This document shows positions 16,973 to 25,372 of a stretch of 43,923 nucleotides of DNA, one piece after another. The position numbers were made by a program, and so were the translations under genes. Below the pieces are notes generated by a model. That model saw only the letters and a program-made list of their open reading frames with translations. It was not told the origin of the DNA and did not search any database. Within the stretch, counting starts at the first letter, position 1. Each line of letters starts with the position of its first letter. Origin of the DNA: Vicinamibacteraceae bacterium (GTDB lineage Bacteria; Planctomycetota; Phycisphaerae; Phycisphaerales; UBA5793); the NCBI GenBank assembly GCA_011525805.1, contig WYBR01000128.1, positions 1 to 43,923 on the forward strand, in the 5' to 3' direction.

Positions 16973-18087
16973 GCCGAACCTCCGGCGGCCGGGCCGATCG
17001 TCTCGGCCAGCGCCTCGGCGGGGCGGCGTGCGCCGGCCGCTTCCCGCCGCGCCGCGCCGGCCGCGCCGCGCAGTTGCGGGCTGAGGCGGCGCCAAAGGGC
17101 GTAGCGCCACGCGCGAAAGCGGATGGCCCGCGTGAAGGGCGATGCGGAGGATTGATCGAACGCCGGCGCGGCAAGCAGCGCTTCACCCCAGCAGCCGAGA
17201 TAGGCCGCCAGCGCCCGCGATTCGCGGGCCGGCAGCGCCTCGAGCAGAGCCGCGCCGCCTGCCAGCAGCGCCAGCGCCTCGTTCCGCTCGTCGTCGAAGA
17301 GAAGCCGGCAGCGCTCATCCGTTGCCTCCTCGACGCCCCGCGGGGAGCGCAGCCACGCCGCCAGGTCGCGGTCGCGCAGCCCGCGACGCGACAGGTCTTC
17401 GAGCGAGACGAGGCAGCGGTCCTCCTGCGCAACGGCGCGCGGCAGGTCGAGCAGTTGCCGAGCCCGGAGCAGAAAGCGCGCGAGGGCGGCGGCCTGTTCG
17501 CCGATCCCGTCGCCGGACGCCGCGCCCGGCATCGCGGCGAGGATGGCCCGCGCCGCGGGAGATGCGGCGCGTGCGACCAGCCGGTGCAGCGCCGTCCGCG
17601 CCGCCACGCGCCGGACTCGCTGAAGCGCCGCCGCGCCGTCGACGAACTCGTCGAACGCCTCGCGCGACAGGCGCTGCTGCTCGCGCAGCACGACAAACGC
17701 CTCCATGTCCGCGCGCCCGATGCCGCCTGGCTTTGCCTCCTCGAACAGGTACGCCACGATGTTGTGCGCGACTTCCGCCCGCGAGTCGATCGACCCGGAA
17801 GCGCACGCGCACCCGCATCCGCCGACGGTCTGCGACGGCTTCGTTGGATCGGCGTCCGAGCCTTCTGAGTGATCCGGAGCAGATCGCGCGGCCCGGGACG
17901 ATTCGGTTTCACGCCCGGCGATCACGTCGGACAGCAGGTCGAGCAGCGCCGCGACGGCCAGCACCCCCTGCCGCTCCGGTGACCCCAGGAACCGGACGGC
18001 GAGCCAAAGGTCAGGCGCCCGCCGCCGGGCCGCCCGATGCACTCCCGCGAGGAAGCGCCGATCGAGTTTGCGGGGTGCTTCATGCAC
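16969..18087 (-). CDS. Squalene/phytoene synthase-like protein, divergent
   Basis: 372 residues if GTG 18087 is the start; no ATG lies nearby in frame and no ribosome site is clear, so the start is uncertain. APDLWLAVRFLGSPERQGVL and AALLDLLSDVIAG match the first helices and first Asp motif (DxxxD) of trans-isoprenyl head-to-head synthases such as HpnC/HpnD. The second motif region is QLLDLPRAVAQEDRCLVSLED, followed by LSRRGL, as in ILRDVxED...YLPxEDLxxxG, but with the Asp residues partly lost. An unusual Cys/Ser-rich insertion (GGCGCACASG) occurs near residue 85. The stop overlaps aroK. Function could be squalene-type synthesis or a non-catalytic relative. Confidence 0.55.
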   Translation of the reverse strand: MHEAPRKLDRRFLAGVHRAARRRAPDLWLAVRFLGSPERQGVLAVAALLDLLSDVIAGRETESSRAARSAPDHSEGSDADPTKPSQTVGGCGCACASGSIDSRAEVAHNIVAYLFEEAKPGGIGRADMEAFVVLREQQRLSREAFDEFVDGAAALQRVRRVAARTALHRLVARAASPAARAILAAMPGAASGDGIGEQAAALARFLLRARQLLDLPRAVAQEDRCLVSLEDLSRRGLRDRDLAAWLRSPRGVEEATDERCRLLFDDERNEALALLAGGAALLEALPARESRALAAYLGCWGEALLAAPAFDQSSASPFTRAIRFRAWRYALWRRLSPQLRGAAGAARREAAGARRPAEALAETIGPAAGGSA

Positions 18088-18163
18088 AAGATCGGGACCG
18101 GAGGGAGGGAGGAGGGAGGCGAGAATCGACCGATAACCGCCTGAATGAGCGGCCTGCAGGCCG

Positions 18164-18182
18164 AAAAAAAGCCGATATCGGC
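18164..18182 (-). terminator. Rho-independent terminator, minus strand
   Basis: On the minus strand GCCGATATCGGC (18182-18171) is a self-complementary hairpin followed directly by seven T (18170-18164). It probably ends the transcript of the protease gene whose stop is at 18395. The palindrome GGCCTGCAGGCC lies next to it at 18151-18162. Confidence 0.55.
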
Positions 18183-18264
18183 GAGAATCCACGGGCCGAG
18201 ACAATAATTTGCAGAAAAAGCCGGTTTTCCCTTTGCATTTCGTCCGTCGGGATGCCATAGTATA

Positions 18265-18365
18265 TGAGTTGGCCTGCCAAGCGCAGGTCCGACCTGACGA
18301 AGGACTTACGAGCCCGCCATCCACCCGCCGCCGATTTGGAGTTTCTCCAATCGGCGGTTTTCTTT
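18265..18365 (+). ncRNA. Candidate small RNA ending in a strong terminator
   Basis: No gene lies on the plus strand here, yet a textbook rho-independent terminator does: CCGCCGATTTGGAG (18328-18341), TTT loop, CTCCAATCGGCGG (18345-18357), then TTTTCTTT. Upstream, TTGCAT (18233-18238) and TAGTAT (18258-18263) could serve as a weak promoter with a 19-base spacer. A transcript from about 18265 would be ~100 bases and contains small inverted repeats (CCTGC/GCAGG, AGGT/ACCT). I could not match it to a known RNA family. It lies antiparallel to the gene 3' end on the other strand. Confidence 0.4.
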
Positions 18366-18394
18366 CCTCCGGATCGCCGCGCGGCGCCGCTCGA

Positions 18395-19858
18395 TCACTG
18401 AAACTCAATGGCGGTGAAGGCCCGACCATAGCCCGCGAACCGACCCGCCGCATCGAACACCCGGCGTTGGAGCGTCAGTCGCAGAATCGTCCCCGGCGTC
18501 GCCTGCTCAATGAAGTCGAAGAGCCACTTCGCGCTGCTGACGCGGTTGTAGGAGGCGCGCGTGGCGCGCAGCGGCTCGCCGTTCACCTCCACGATGATGT
18601 CGCCTTCATTCAGGCCGTTGAGTTGGCCCGGCCGTCCGGGCGCCAGCTGCGCGACGAGCACGCCCGTCATCTCGCCGAGGCTGCGCAGATCCGCCTCGTT
18701 GAGATCTTCAAGGCGCACGCCCAATCGTCCGCCCCACGACGGGTCGATCACGGGGCGGCTGAGCGTCGAGGGGCTGCTCATCTCCGCGAGGACGACTTCC
18801 GCGGTCCGCCGCCGCCCGTCGCGGTACAACTCGACGAGCACCTTGCGGCCGGGCTGCATCATCGCCACCTGGTTGCGCAGGTCCTCGACGTTGAGGACCG
18901 GCTGATCGTCGATCGAGACGAGAATGTCTTCGGGCAGAAGTCCGGCGCGGCCGGCGGGTTCGTCGGGATTGACCGACGTGAGCAGCGCGCCGTGCTGGAC
19001 GCGGTCAAGGCCATAACTCGCCGCGAGCGCCGGAGTGAGGTCCTGAAGGCCGATTCCCAGCCAGGCGCGGATCACGCGCCCCTTATCGATCAGTTCGCCG
19101 GCGATGTAACTGGCGAGGTTCGTCGGGATGGCGAAGCCCAGGCCGTCCGACCCGCCCGTCTGCGTGACGATCGCGGCGTTGACGCCGACTACCTCGCCCC
19201 GCAGATTGAGCAGCGGTCCGCCTGAGTTGCCGCGGTTGATCGCCGCATCCGTCTGGATGAAGTCCTCGTAGCCCTTGCGTCCGACCGAAGTGCCGACGAT
19301 GTTCAGTTGCCGGTTCGTCGCGCTGATCACGCCGATCGTCACCGTCTGATCGAGCCCAAGAGGAAAGCCGATTGCCACGACCCATTCGCCGACCTCCACC
19401 CGGCTCGACTCGGCGAAGCGAAGCGCGGGGACGTCCTGTGCCGCGATGCGAATGACGGCGAGATCGGTGAGGGGATCGGTCCCGACGAGCGTGGCGGGGA
19501 TGATGCGGCCGCCGCTGAACTCGGCGACGAGGCTGACGGCCGACTCGACGACGTGGTTGTTGGTGAGCAGGTAGCCGCGCGGGTCGATGACGAATCCGGA
19601 ACCGGTGACCTTCGCCCCGCCGCCGGTGTAGCCGCTGATGCGGGCGACGCTCGGGCTGGCCGCGGCCGCGACCGCCTTGAAGGCCTCGCTGACCTCCGCC
19701 GCGCGCGCGAAGGGGGAGTCTTCCGGGGGCGAATCGGGCGCCGCCGCCGCCGCGACTTCCGTCGCAGCAAGGATCGCGGCAAGGACCAGGGTGATCGGCC
19801 GCCAGGCCTCGTGCCAGGGACCGCGCGGGTTCGGGTGTCGCTTCGACGTTCGATTCAT
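18395..19858 (-). CDS. HtrA/DegP-family serine protease with PDZ domains
   Basis: 487 residues from ATG 19858; a GTG four codons earlier overlaps the GAGGTG that serves as ribosome site. N-terminal signal peptide or anchor (PITLVLAAILAATEVAAAAA). Trypsin-like domain with triad H102 (LLTNNHVVES), D132 (DPLTDLAVI) and S212 (RGNSGGPLL). PDZ1 at ~280-370 (LPEDILVSIDDQPVLNVEDL), then a second PDZ-like domain at ~385-485 (LNEGDIIVEVNGEPL). It would act in the periplasm on misfolded envelope proteins. Architecture (one protease, two PDZ) matches DegP/DegQ. Followed by the terminator at 18164. Confidence 0.93.
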   Translation of the reverse strand: MNRTSKRHPNPRGPWHEAWRPITLVLAAILAATEVAAAAAPDSPPEDSPFARAAEVSEAFKAVAAAASPSVARISGYTGGGAKVTGSGFVIDPRGYLLTNNHVVESAVSLVAEFSGGRIIPATLVGTDPLTDLAVIRIAAQDVPALRFAESSRVEVGEWVVAIGFPLGLDQTVTIGVISATNRQLNIVGTSVGRKGYEDFIQTDAAINRGNSGGPLLNLRGEVVGVNAAIVTQTGGSDGLGFAIPTNLASYIAGELIDKGRVIRAWLGIGLQDLTPALAASYGLDRVQHGALLTSVNPDEPAGRAGLLPEDILVSIDDQPVLNVEDLRNQVAMMQPGRKVLVELYRDGRRRTAEVVLAEMSSPSTLSRPVIDPSWGGRLGVRLEDLNEADLRSLGEMTGVLVAQLAPGRPGQLNGLNEGDIIVEVNGEPLRATRASYNRVSSAKWLFDFIEQATPGTILRLTLQRRVFDAAGRFAGYGRAFTAIEFQ

Positions 19859-19948
19859 CACTTCATTCACCTCGATGCAGAAGGTTCAACAGGGGTCAGG
19901 ACCGGATGTTTCTCTACCGCCGACGGGCGTTCGCGGTTCGCTGCGCTC

Positions 19949-20890
19949 TCAACCAAGCCGATTCTCGCGCCGGCCGGCGAGGGCGTCGTTTGTGGCCTCG
20001 TCGAGCGTCACCGCCAGCGCCGGCGCGCCGAGGCGCTCGCTCACGGCCCGGGCCAGTGCTTCGGCCTCCATGGCGCTGTCGCAGGCAACAAAGAGCGCCG
20101 CGCCGCTGCCCGTGAGATGGACCGGCCGCTCGGCGAGGTCGGCCACCGCCGCGGCGAGTTCGCGCAGTTCCGGGCGCAGCGCGAACGCCGGCGCCGCGAG
20201 GTCGTTGAACCCCGCCTCGGCCTCGAAGCGGCCGCTCTGCGCCGCCAGGCGCACGCGCGCGGCGCCCTGCTCGAAGGCGCCGGCGCCCTGCTCGTCGAAG
20301 CGGCGGTAGACCTCGGCGGTCGCGCAGCCATAGGACGGCAGGCAGAGGACGAGGTTGAGGTCGCGCGGCTCGCGCGCCGCGGTGAGGCGCTCGCCGAAGC
20401 CTTCGATCACCGCGCTGCGATGGCGGATGAAGAAGGGCACGTCGCTGCCCAGCCGCGCCGCCAGCGCCGTCAGTCTCTCCTCGCCGAGGCGGAGATTGAA
20501 GAGGTCGTTGCAGGCCAGGAGCATCGCCGCCGCGTCGCTCGAGCCGCCGCCGAGGCCCGCCCCGAGCGGGATGCGCTTCTCGATCTTCATCTGCACCGGC
20601 AGGTCCCGCCCGACCGCCTCGCACAAGAGCAGGTGCGCTCGGACGGCGAGGTCGGTGCGGATCGGCCAGTCGATGTCGGGCTTGTGCGCCGCATCCGCCG
20701 CCCAGATCAAGGCGTACCGCGAGAGCGAACCCAGCGGCAGCTGCGTCAGGTACAGGTCGTCGCAGAGCGAAACGCGGACCATCCACGAGCAGATCGGATG
20801 GCGCGGATCGCTTCCATTCGGATCGACCTGACCGACGGCGAGCGCCAGATTCACCTTCGCCGGCGCACGACGAAACAGCGATTCGGACAT
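19949..20890 (-). CDS. ispE: 4-diphosphocytidyl-2-C-methyl-D-erythritol kinase
   Basis: 313 residues, typical for IspE (GHMP kinase family), which phosphorylates CDP-methylerythritol in the MEP route to isoprenoids. Visible: RRAPAKVNLALAVGQVD at the N-terminus (substrate-binding Lys), the ATP-binding glycine loop PLGAGLGGGSSDAAAMLLA, LGSDVPFFI, and the third GHMP motif VHLTGSGAALFVACD. The start ATG at 20890 is chosen because the family begins with this motif ~8 residues in. A longer open frame upstream is repeat DNA. The squalene-synthase-like gene of the same window would use the product of this pathway. Confidence 0.93.
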   Translation of the reverse strand: MSESLFRRAPAKVNLALAVGQVDPNGSDPRHPICSWMVRVSLCDDLYLTQLPLGSLSRYALIWAADAAHKPDIDWPIRTDLAVRAHLLLCEAVGRDLPVQMKIEKRIPLGAGLGGGSSDAAAMLLACNDLFNLRLGEERLTALAARLGSDVPFFIRHRSAVIEGFGERLTAAREPRDLNLVLCLPSYGCATAEVYRRFDEQGAGAFEQGAARVRLAAQSGRFEAEAGFNDLAAPAFALRPELRELAAAVADLAERPVHLTGSGAALFVACDSAMEAEALARAVSERLGAPALAVTLDEATNDALAGRRENRLG

Positions 20891-20961
20891 ACTGCAAGAG
20901 GGTAGCGCGATTGGCGATTGCCCGTCGTCCCGCAGGTCGGGCCAGCGGGCCGCGACCGCGC

Positions 20962-21014
20962 CATTGATGCCTCGATGCGCCAAGGCCTCGATCCCTTGAT
21001 GCCTCGGTGCCTTC
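20962..21014. repeat. Short direct-repeat cluster (TGATGCCTCG type)
   Basis: Between ispE and the next gene, the motif TGATGCCTCGATGC, CCTCGATCCC, TTGATGCCTCGGTGCC is repeated in degenerate form. It is non-coding and looks like a small dispersed repeat. The rest of this ~130-base gap shows nothing else. Confidence 0.45.
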
Positions 21015-21018
21015 TCCC

Positions 21019-22056
21019 CTACGGCGTCGCGACCACGTTGCTGGTCTCGCACGGCCCGGTGGACTCGCGGATGAGCGCCTGGAAGTAGCCGGGGCAGGCG
21101 GCGGCGGGGAGGAAACGCTCGACCGTGCCCAAGCCTTCGCCGGTCTCGACGCTGAACGCGACCTGGAGGCGCTGCCAGCCGAGGCCGAGTTGCGTTCCGC
21201 CGCAGGGGAGGTTCGGCGGGATGCGCACGCTGCCCGTCTGCTTCGCGTAGAGGAATGTCAGTGTGCTCTGCGGCGGGGCGTTGCTCCATGAGAATCGCGC
21301 CTGCCCGCCGCAGTCGCCTTCGACGGCGATGGTCACGGGGTCGAAGCAGCCGATGATCTTGATGAACGAGTCGGCCGCGCGCTGGCCTTGGCTCTCCGCC
21401 GAGCGCCAGTCCGTGAAGCCCCAACCCCCCTCGCCATTGGGGCCGTCCTTGACATGAGCATCCGCGCCTTGGAGCGGTTGGTTGAAGTTCCGATTGATGG
21501 ACCAGTAACTCCCCTGTGGCGATTCGTCGCGCGGTTGAACCGTGATCCAGGTCCGCCCCGCTCCGAATGGAATGTCCAGATCGGGGACGTGAATCTCCAC
21601 ATGCAAGCGGAAGGCGGGGTCAGACATCTGGCGAACGCGGATCGCGCTCAAGGGGATTTCCAGCACTGCGGTTGGATCCTCTGAAGGCACTTCTTCCGTT
21701 CCCCACACATAGACGCGCACACCATCTGAGGGTATGCCATCCCCCCTATAAACAAAGCTGTAGGTGAACACATCAGTGATACGACCAGCCCGAGTCGCAA
21801 CGAAGTCATCGGCGACGAGCAAATCGAACAGGTGGTTGGTGCCAAGGGTCGAGTTGAGATTGTCCAGAATTGCGTTGACTCTGAAAGGATCCATCTGGCC
21901 AAGCTCCGCATCAAAAATCATCGAACAACTCGCCGGCTGTTGGAGCGGCGACGCGACCAATGGACGATCCTGAGTCCAGTACGTTGAGGGTGCGAGTTGT
22001 GCAAGCGAGGCCATCGCGTGCAACAGCAGCGATGATGCCGGGGCGTACGGCGACAT
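21019..22056 (-). CDS. Hypothetical secreted protein with Cys-rich C-terminal domain
   Basis: 345 residues. GGAGG lies six bases before the ATG. The N-terminus is moderately hydrophobic (SLLLHAMASLAQLA) and could be a signal peptide. The last ~110 residues start at about GCFDPVTIAVEGDCGGQARF and contain SVRIPPNLPCGGTQLGLG and ACPGYFQALI, ending with CETSNVVATP. I recognise this as a domain that recurs at the C-terminus of secreted planctomycete proteins, with no known role. The upstream subtilisin gene ends in a related way (CRKSNVVTYVFP), and 30 bases separate the two genes. They probably form one secreted system. Confidence 0.7.
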   Translation of the reverse strand: MSPYAPASSLLLHAMASLAQLAPSTYWTQDRPLVASPLQQPASCSMIFDAELGQMDPFRVNAILDNLNSTLGTNHLFDLLVADDFVATRAGRITDVFTYSFVYRGDGIPSDGVRVYVWGTEEVPSEDPTAVLEIPLSAIRVRQMSDPAFRLHVEIHVPDLDIPFGAGRTWITVQPRDESPQGSYWSINRNFNQPLQGADAHVKDGPNGEGGWGFTDWRSAESQGQRAADSFIKIIGCFDPVTIAVEGDCGGQARFSWSNAPPQSTLTFLYAKQTGSVRIPPNLPCGGTQLGLGWQRLQVAFSVETGEGLGTVERFLPAAACPGYFQALIRESTGPCETSNVVATP

Positions 22057-22086
22057 GATGAGCCTCCAGTTGCGAACGCATCGAGG

Positions 22087-23850
22087 TTAAGGGAAGACAT
22101 AGGTGACGACATTTGACTTGCGACATGGATTGCCGTATTCAACGGCCTGAATCAACATGGTCCCGGTTGACCAGTTGGAAGGAATGAACACGGTCTTGAC
22201 GGCGGCGCCATTCGCGCCCGCCGTCGCGGTTCCAAACGATGCCGCGTCCGCGATATCGACGCTGAGGGAACATCCTTGGACCGATGTCGAACCGTCATCT
22301 GTTCCGTAGAAGAACTCGACGGTGGCGCTGTTTGTCGCCCCGGTCGCTTTCAGGTCGTTGTCGTCGTCAGCGACACCCGGATTAGGAGTGCGCGTCCACA
22401 ACTGGCCTGAGGCGAGCGCCAGCGAATTGAACACGTTGACTCGCCCTCGCCCATGATCGCCGGCGCTGTAGGCGACAAATGTCTCGCACCCATCGAGAAT
22501 GAAATCCTCGACCTCCGCCGCGGTGAAGTCGGGATCGAGAGACCAGATGAGATTCGCGAGCGCGGCAGCTTGGGGTGCCGCAAAAGACGTTCCAGTTTCA
22601 GGCTGATACAGCCCTTCGTATGACCAATGCTCCGGAACTGTGGTCCAGATTCCCTTGGCACCTGCCATCAGTGAAATGAAGTCGCCCGTCGCGCTCCCGC
22701 CGCTGGGGCCGTTGTTGTCGAACCAGACCCTCTCGACTGCATTCGCGTCGAGCATCGTACCACCAACCATGATTACGGCGGAGTAGGGATCGCAATATTC
22801 GTACCTCGGGTCATTCCCAGCGGCAAAGAAGATCAGCAAGTCTGGGTATTCCTCCTTCAACTCGACGGTATTGTCCTCCCAAGCCTGCCAGGTCTGCTGG
22901 ATCGCCTGGTCGCAGGTATCTGGAGGGATATAGCTGCTCGTCGAGTAGGAGAATGAGAAAACACGATCTCCCTCTGCCGCCATCACCTCCATTCCGTGGA
23001 ACACTGACTGCATGATTGGGAGGTTGGTGGTATCCCTGATTTTCACCATGCGGTGGCGGAGAGACCAACCGATACCGGATACTCCCTTGTTGTTATCTCC
23101 GGTTGCAGCGCCCGCACCGGTGACTCGAATGCCATGCCCAAGCAATCCTGGGAAGTCACGCATATCAACAGCCTCGGGATCATTCGGATTCTCCCAGCCA
23201 TAGGGCGGTCCCGTTCCACCGCTCGTGAAGACCGCGTTGTAGCCGAGTTGGCGGTACTCGGTGAGATCGCTCAGGTCAGGATGATGTGCATAGTCATCCA
23301 AGCGAATCCCGCTGTCGAAGAAGGTCACGACAACGTCATCATGCCCCTCTTTGCGAATCTGCCAGCCGGCGCGCGATTCGATTCGCTCGTGATGCCACTG
23401 ATCGCCGAACAGCGGATCATCGGGGCAGAGCGGGTCGGTCGGCTGCGGGCAGTCGAAGGGATACAGCCGCCAGTTGGGGCAGACGTAGCGGAAGTTGCCG
23501 GTCTGGAGCAGCCTGATGCCCACGGCGTCCTCCGTCTCCATCGGCCGCAGCGGAAACCAGAACTCATCCATCGACTCGCGGTGCCAGAAGGGCCGGCCAT
23601 CGAGGAACTCGAGCAGCCAGCCGATGGTGAAGTCGTGCTGCCGGCGCGCCTGCTCCTCAGTGAAGCCGCGCTCCATCCAGTGCCGGACCTGGAGGGGCCG
23701 GGCGACCATCGAGCCGGAGAAGAGCCTCTGCCCCGGCGCCTCCCGGTAGAACTCCTGCCCCAAGACCATCCGCCCCGGCAAGACGAGCAGCAACCCCATC
23801 AGGACGACGCGGAACGCGACGCTGGTGACGCGGCGGGGGGGGGCGAACAT
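22087..23850 (-). CDS. Secreted subtilisin-like (S8) serine peptidase
   Basis: 587 residues; AAGGAG lies eight bases before the ATG, and the open frame continues upstream without one. Signal peptide to about residue 31 (VLMGLLLVLPGRMVLG). An N-terminal ~110 residues precede the catalytic domain, which opens with QWHHERIESRAGWQIRKEG. Catalytic residues: D179 (TFFDSGIR), H239 (LLGHGIRVTG; the second His of the usual HGTHVAG is Arg), oxyanion N346 (FFAAGNDPRY) and S422 (TGTSFAAPQAA). A beta domain of ~130 residues follows (from VADDDNDLKATGATNSATVE) and ends in NVVTYVFP. Active, exported peptidase is likely. Its C-terminal domain resembles the neighbour downstream. Confidence 0.9.
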   Translation of the reverse strand: MFAPPRRVTSVAFRVVLMGLLLVLPGRMVLGQEFYREAPGQRLFSGSMVARPLQVRHWMERGFTEEQARRQHDFTIGWLLEFLDGRPFWHRESMDEFWFPLRPMETEDAVGIRLLQTGNFRYVCPNWRLYPFDCPQPTDPLCPDDPLFGDQWHHERIESRAGWQIRKEGHDDVVVTFFDSGIRLDDYAHHPDLSDLTEYRQLGYNAVFTSGGTGPPYGWENPNDPEAVDMRDFPGLLGHGIRVTGAGAATGDNNKGVSGIGWSLRHRMVKIRDTTNLPIMQSVFHGMEVMAAEGDRVFSFSYSTSSYIPPDTCDQAIQQTWQAWEDNTVELKEEYPDLLIFFAAGNDPRYEYCDPYSAVIMVGGTMLDANAVERVWFDNNGPSGGSATGDFISLMAGAKGIWTTVPEHWSYEGLYQPETGTSFAAPQAAALANLIWSLDPDFTAAEVEDFILDGCETFVAYSAGDHGRGRVNVFNSLALASGQLWTRTPNPGVADDDNDLKATGATNSATVEFFYGTDDGSTSVQGCSLSVDIADAASFGTATAGANGAAVKTVFIPSNWSTGTMLIQAVEYGNPCRKSNVVTYVFP

Positions 23851-24049
23851 GGCGGATTCTCCTTGCCTTGTGTCAGTATAACAGACGAAGAGGCTTGAGG
23901 TCGCCGAAACCAGGGAAATCCCGTGACAAGCGGTACAAACAGGGCGGACTGCTCGACGCCGGCCAATGCAAAGCGGGACGGGCCGTGCGACCCGTCCCGC
24001 CCGCGATGATTGACTCCCGGCGGCTGGTGCGGCCGCGGGTTGGAAGGAC

Positions 24050-25300
24050 TCAGTCCTGGTGGGTTCGCTTGGGTTCCTGGACGGTGACGACCATGACGAG
24101 GACGACGCAGAGCAAGCCGAGGAGGTAGCCCAGCCACGGGCGCGTCTCGCCGCGGGCGCCGGCGGTCGGGGGGCGCTCCGCGGTCTCGAGGTCGGTGAGG
24201 TTCTTCTCCGTCCAGGCGATCGGAGCGGTTCGCGGGATGGGCGCGCGCATCGCTCGGACCTCGAGGTGGCTGGGCTGCCAGTCAAGGGGGACGATGAACT
24301 CAAACTTCATGGCGATGCCCGAGGTCGCCCCGCCGACGGAGGTCGCCGCGAGGTCGCCGCCGTCGTAAAGGAAGCGCCCCTCGTCGGCGGAATCCGATTT
24401 GTACTGCTGAATGAACGCATTGGGGAAGAGGCGGATGTATTCGTCTTCGCCGGCGCGCGGCGCGCGGCAGATGAGGTGGATCTGGCCCTTGGTGAGCCGG
24501 AGGCGGTCGCCCTTGTCGGCGGCGCCGTTGTCGATCTCGGTGTCAATGATGACGATCTTGAAGCGGTCGCCCGGGGCCTGGACGCGGCGGTCGATGCCCT
24601 TGGCCTGCTCGTCGAGGAACTTGCGCGGGTCGCGGAGCGTGTCGCCGTTGATCTCGTAGACGTTGCGGATCTTGACCTGGTCGGGGGCCATGCCCTGGCG
24701 GCTCTCGCCGCCGTTGATGCTCTCGGAGTAGAGGCTGGCGGCCTGGGCGAGGTCGGGGTGGAGTCTGGCGAGGTTGTTGGGGGCGTACATCGAGCCGCGG
24801 CTGGCGAGTTCGTAAAACTGCGCGGTCCACTCATCGACGGGGAGCCAGAGGCGGCCGCTGGCGCCGGAGGGACGGTTGACTTCGCCGCGCTCATCGACCT
24901 TCCAGCCGCGGTAGCCGAGCAGTTCGGAGGGCATCTGGAGGAACTGGATGCTCAGGAGGACGATGCCGATGGTGAGCACGCCGGAGGCGGCGCCGAGAAC
25001 GGCTCCGCCGATGAAGTTCGTCGTCGTCGAGAAGTGAACCTGCGCCGGACACGCCTTGACCGAGATCAGCCGCAGAATGAACAAGGTAACGGCGAAGACG
25101 ACGGCAAGCGTCAGGCCCCAGGCATGGTCGGGCATCCTGGCGCCGAGGAAGAGCAGGACGATGGGCTCCCAGGCGGCGAAGGCGACGGCTCCGGCCACGA
25201 CGACACAGGCGAAGTGCAGCAGCGCCGAGAAGAACCCGTGGGCCGCGAGAATCCACGCCGTGATCCCCACCAACAGGATGACGAGAATGTTCATGATCAT
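24050..25300 (-). CDS. CvpA-like membrane protein
   Basis: 416 residues. The first ~125 residues hold about four hydrophobic segments with the CvpA (PF02674) style, including FIGGAVLGAASGVLTIGIVL. A soluble region of ~240 residues follows, rich in polar residues and unassigned, then a last helix (YLLGLLCVVLVMVVTV) near the C-terminus. ATG 25300 has GGAG upstream; a second ATG is two codons on. E. coli CvpA is needed for colicin V production and envelope function. It is third in a unit with the GspE-like and PilT genes (73 and 119 base gaps), so a link to type IV pilus or secretion function is inferred. Confidence 0.7.
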   Translation of the reverse strand: MIMNILVILLVGITAWILAAHGFFSALLHFACVVVAGAVAFAAWEPIVLLFLGARMPDHAWGLTLAVVFAVTLFILRLISVKACPAQVHFSTTTNFIGGAVLGAASGVLTIGIVLLSIQFLQMPSELLGYRGWKVDERGEVNRPSGASGRLWLPVDEWTAQFYELASRGSMYAPNNLARLHPDLAQAASLYSESINGGESRQGMAPDQVKIRNVYEINGDTLRDPRKFLDEQAKGIDRRVQAPGDRFKIVIIDTEIDNGAADKGDRLRLTKGQIHLICRAPRAGEDEYIRLFPNAFIQQYKSDSADEGRFLYDGGDLAATSVGGATSGIAMKFEFIVPLDWQPSHLEVRAMRAPIPRTAPIAWTEKNLTDLETAERPPTAGARGETRPWLGYLLGLLCVVLVMVVTVQEPKRTHQD

Positions 25301-25372
25301 GGGAGACGCTCCTGCGTGTGAGCGCGCCGCCCGCGGGCGGCGCGCGGTGAATCGACGTCGACGCGGCGCCGG

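Noticed and set aside
18080-18280. 66-codon minus-strand ORF with a protein-like start (QLIYYGIPTDEMQRE)
   Set aside because: No ribosome site, and it runs through the minus-strand terminator at 18164-18182, so it is unlikely to be translated in full.
18270-18330. Resemblance of CAGGTCCGACCTGACGAAGG to 4.5S (SRP) RNA
   Set aside because: Only a few bases agree; the conserved GGAAGGAAGCAGCC core of SRP RNA is missing.
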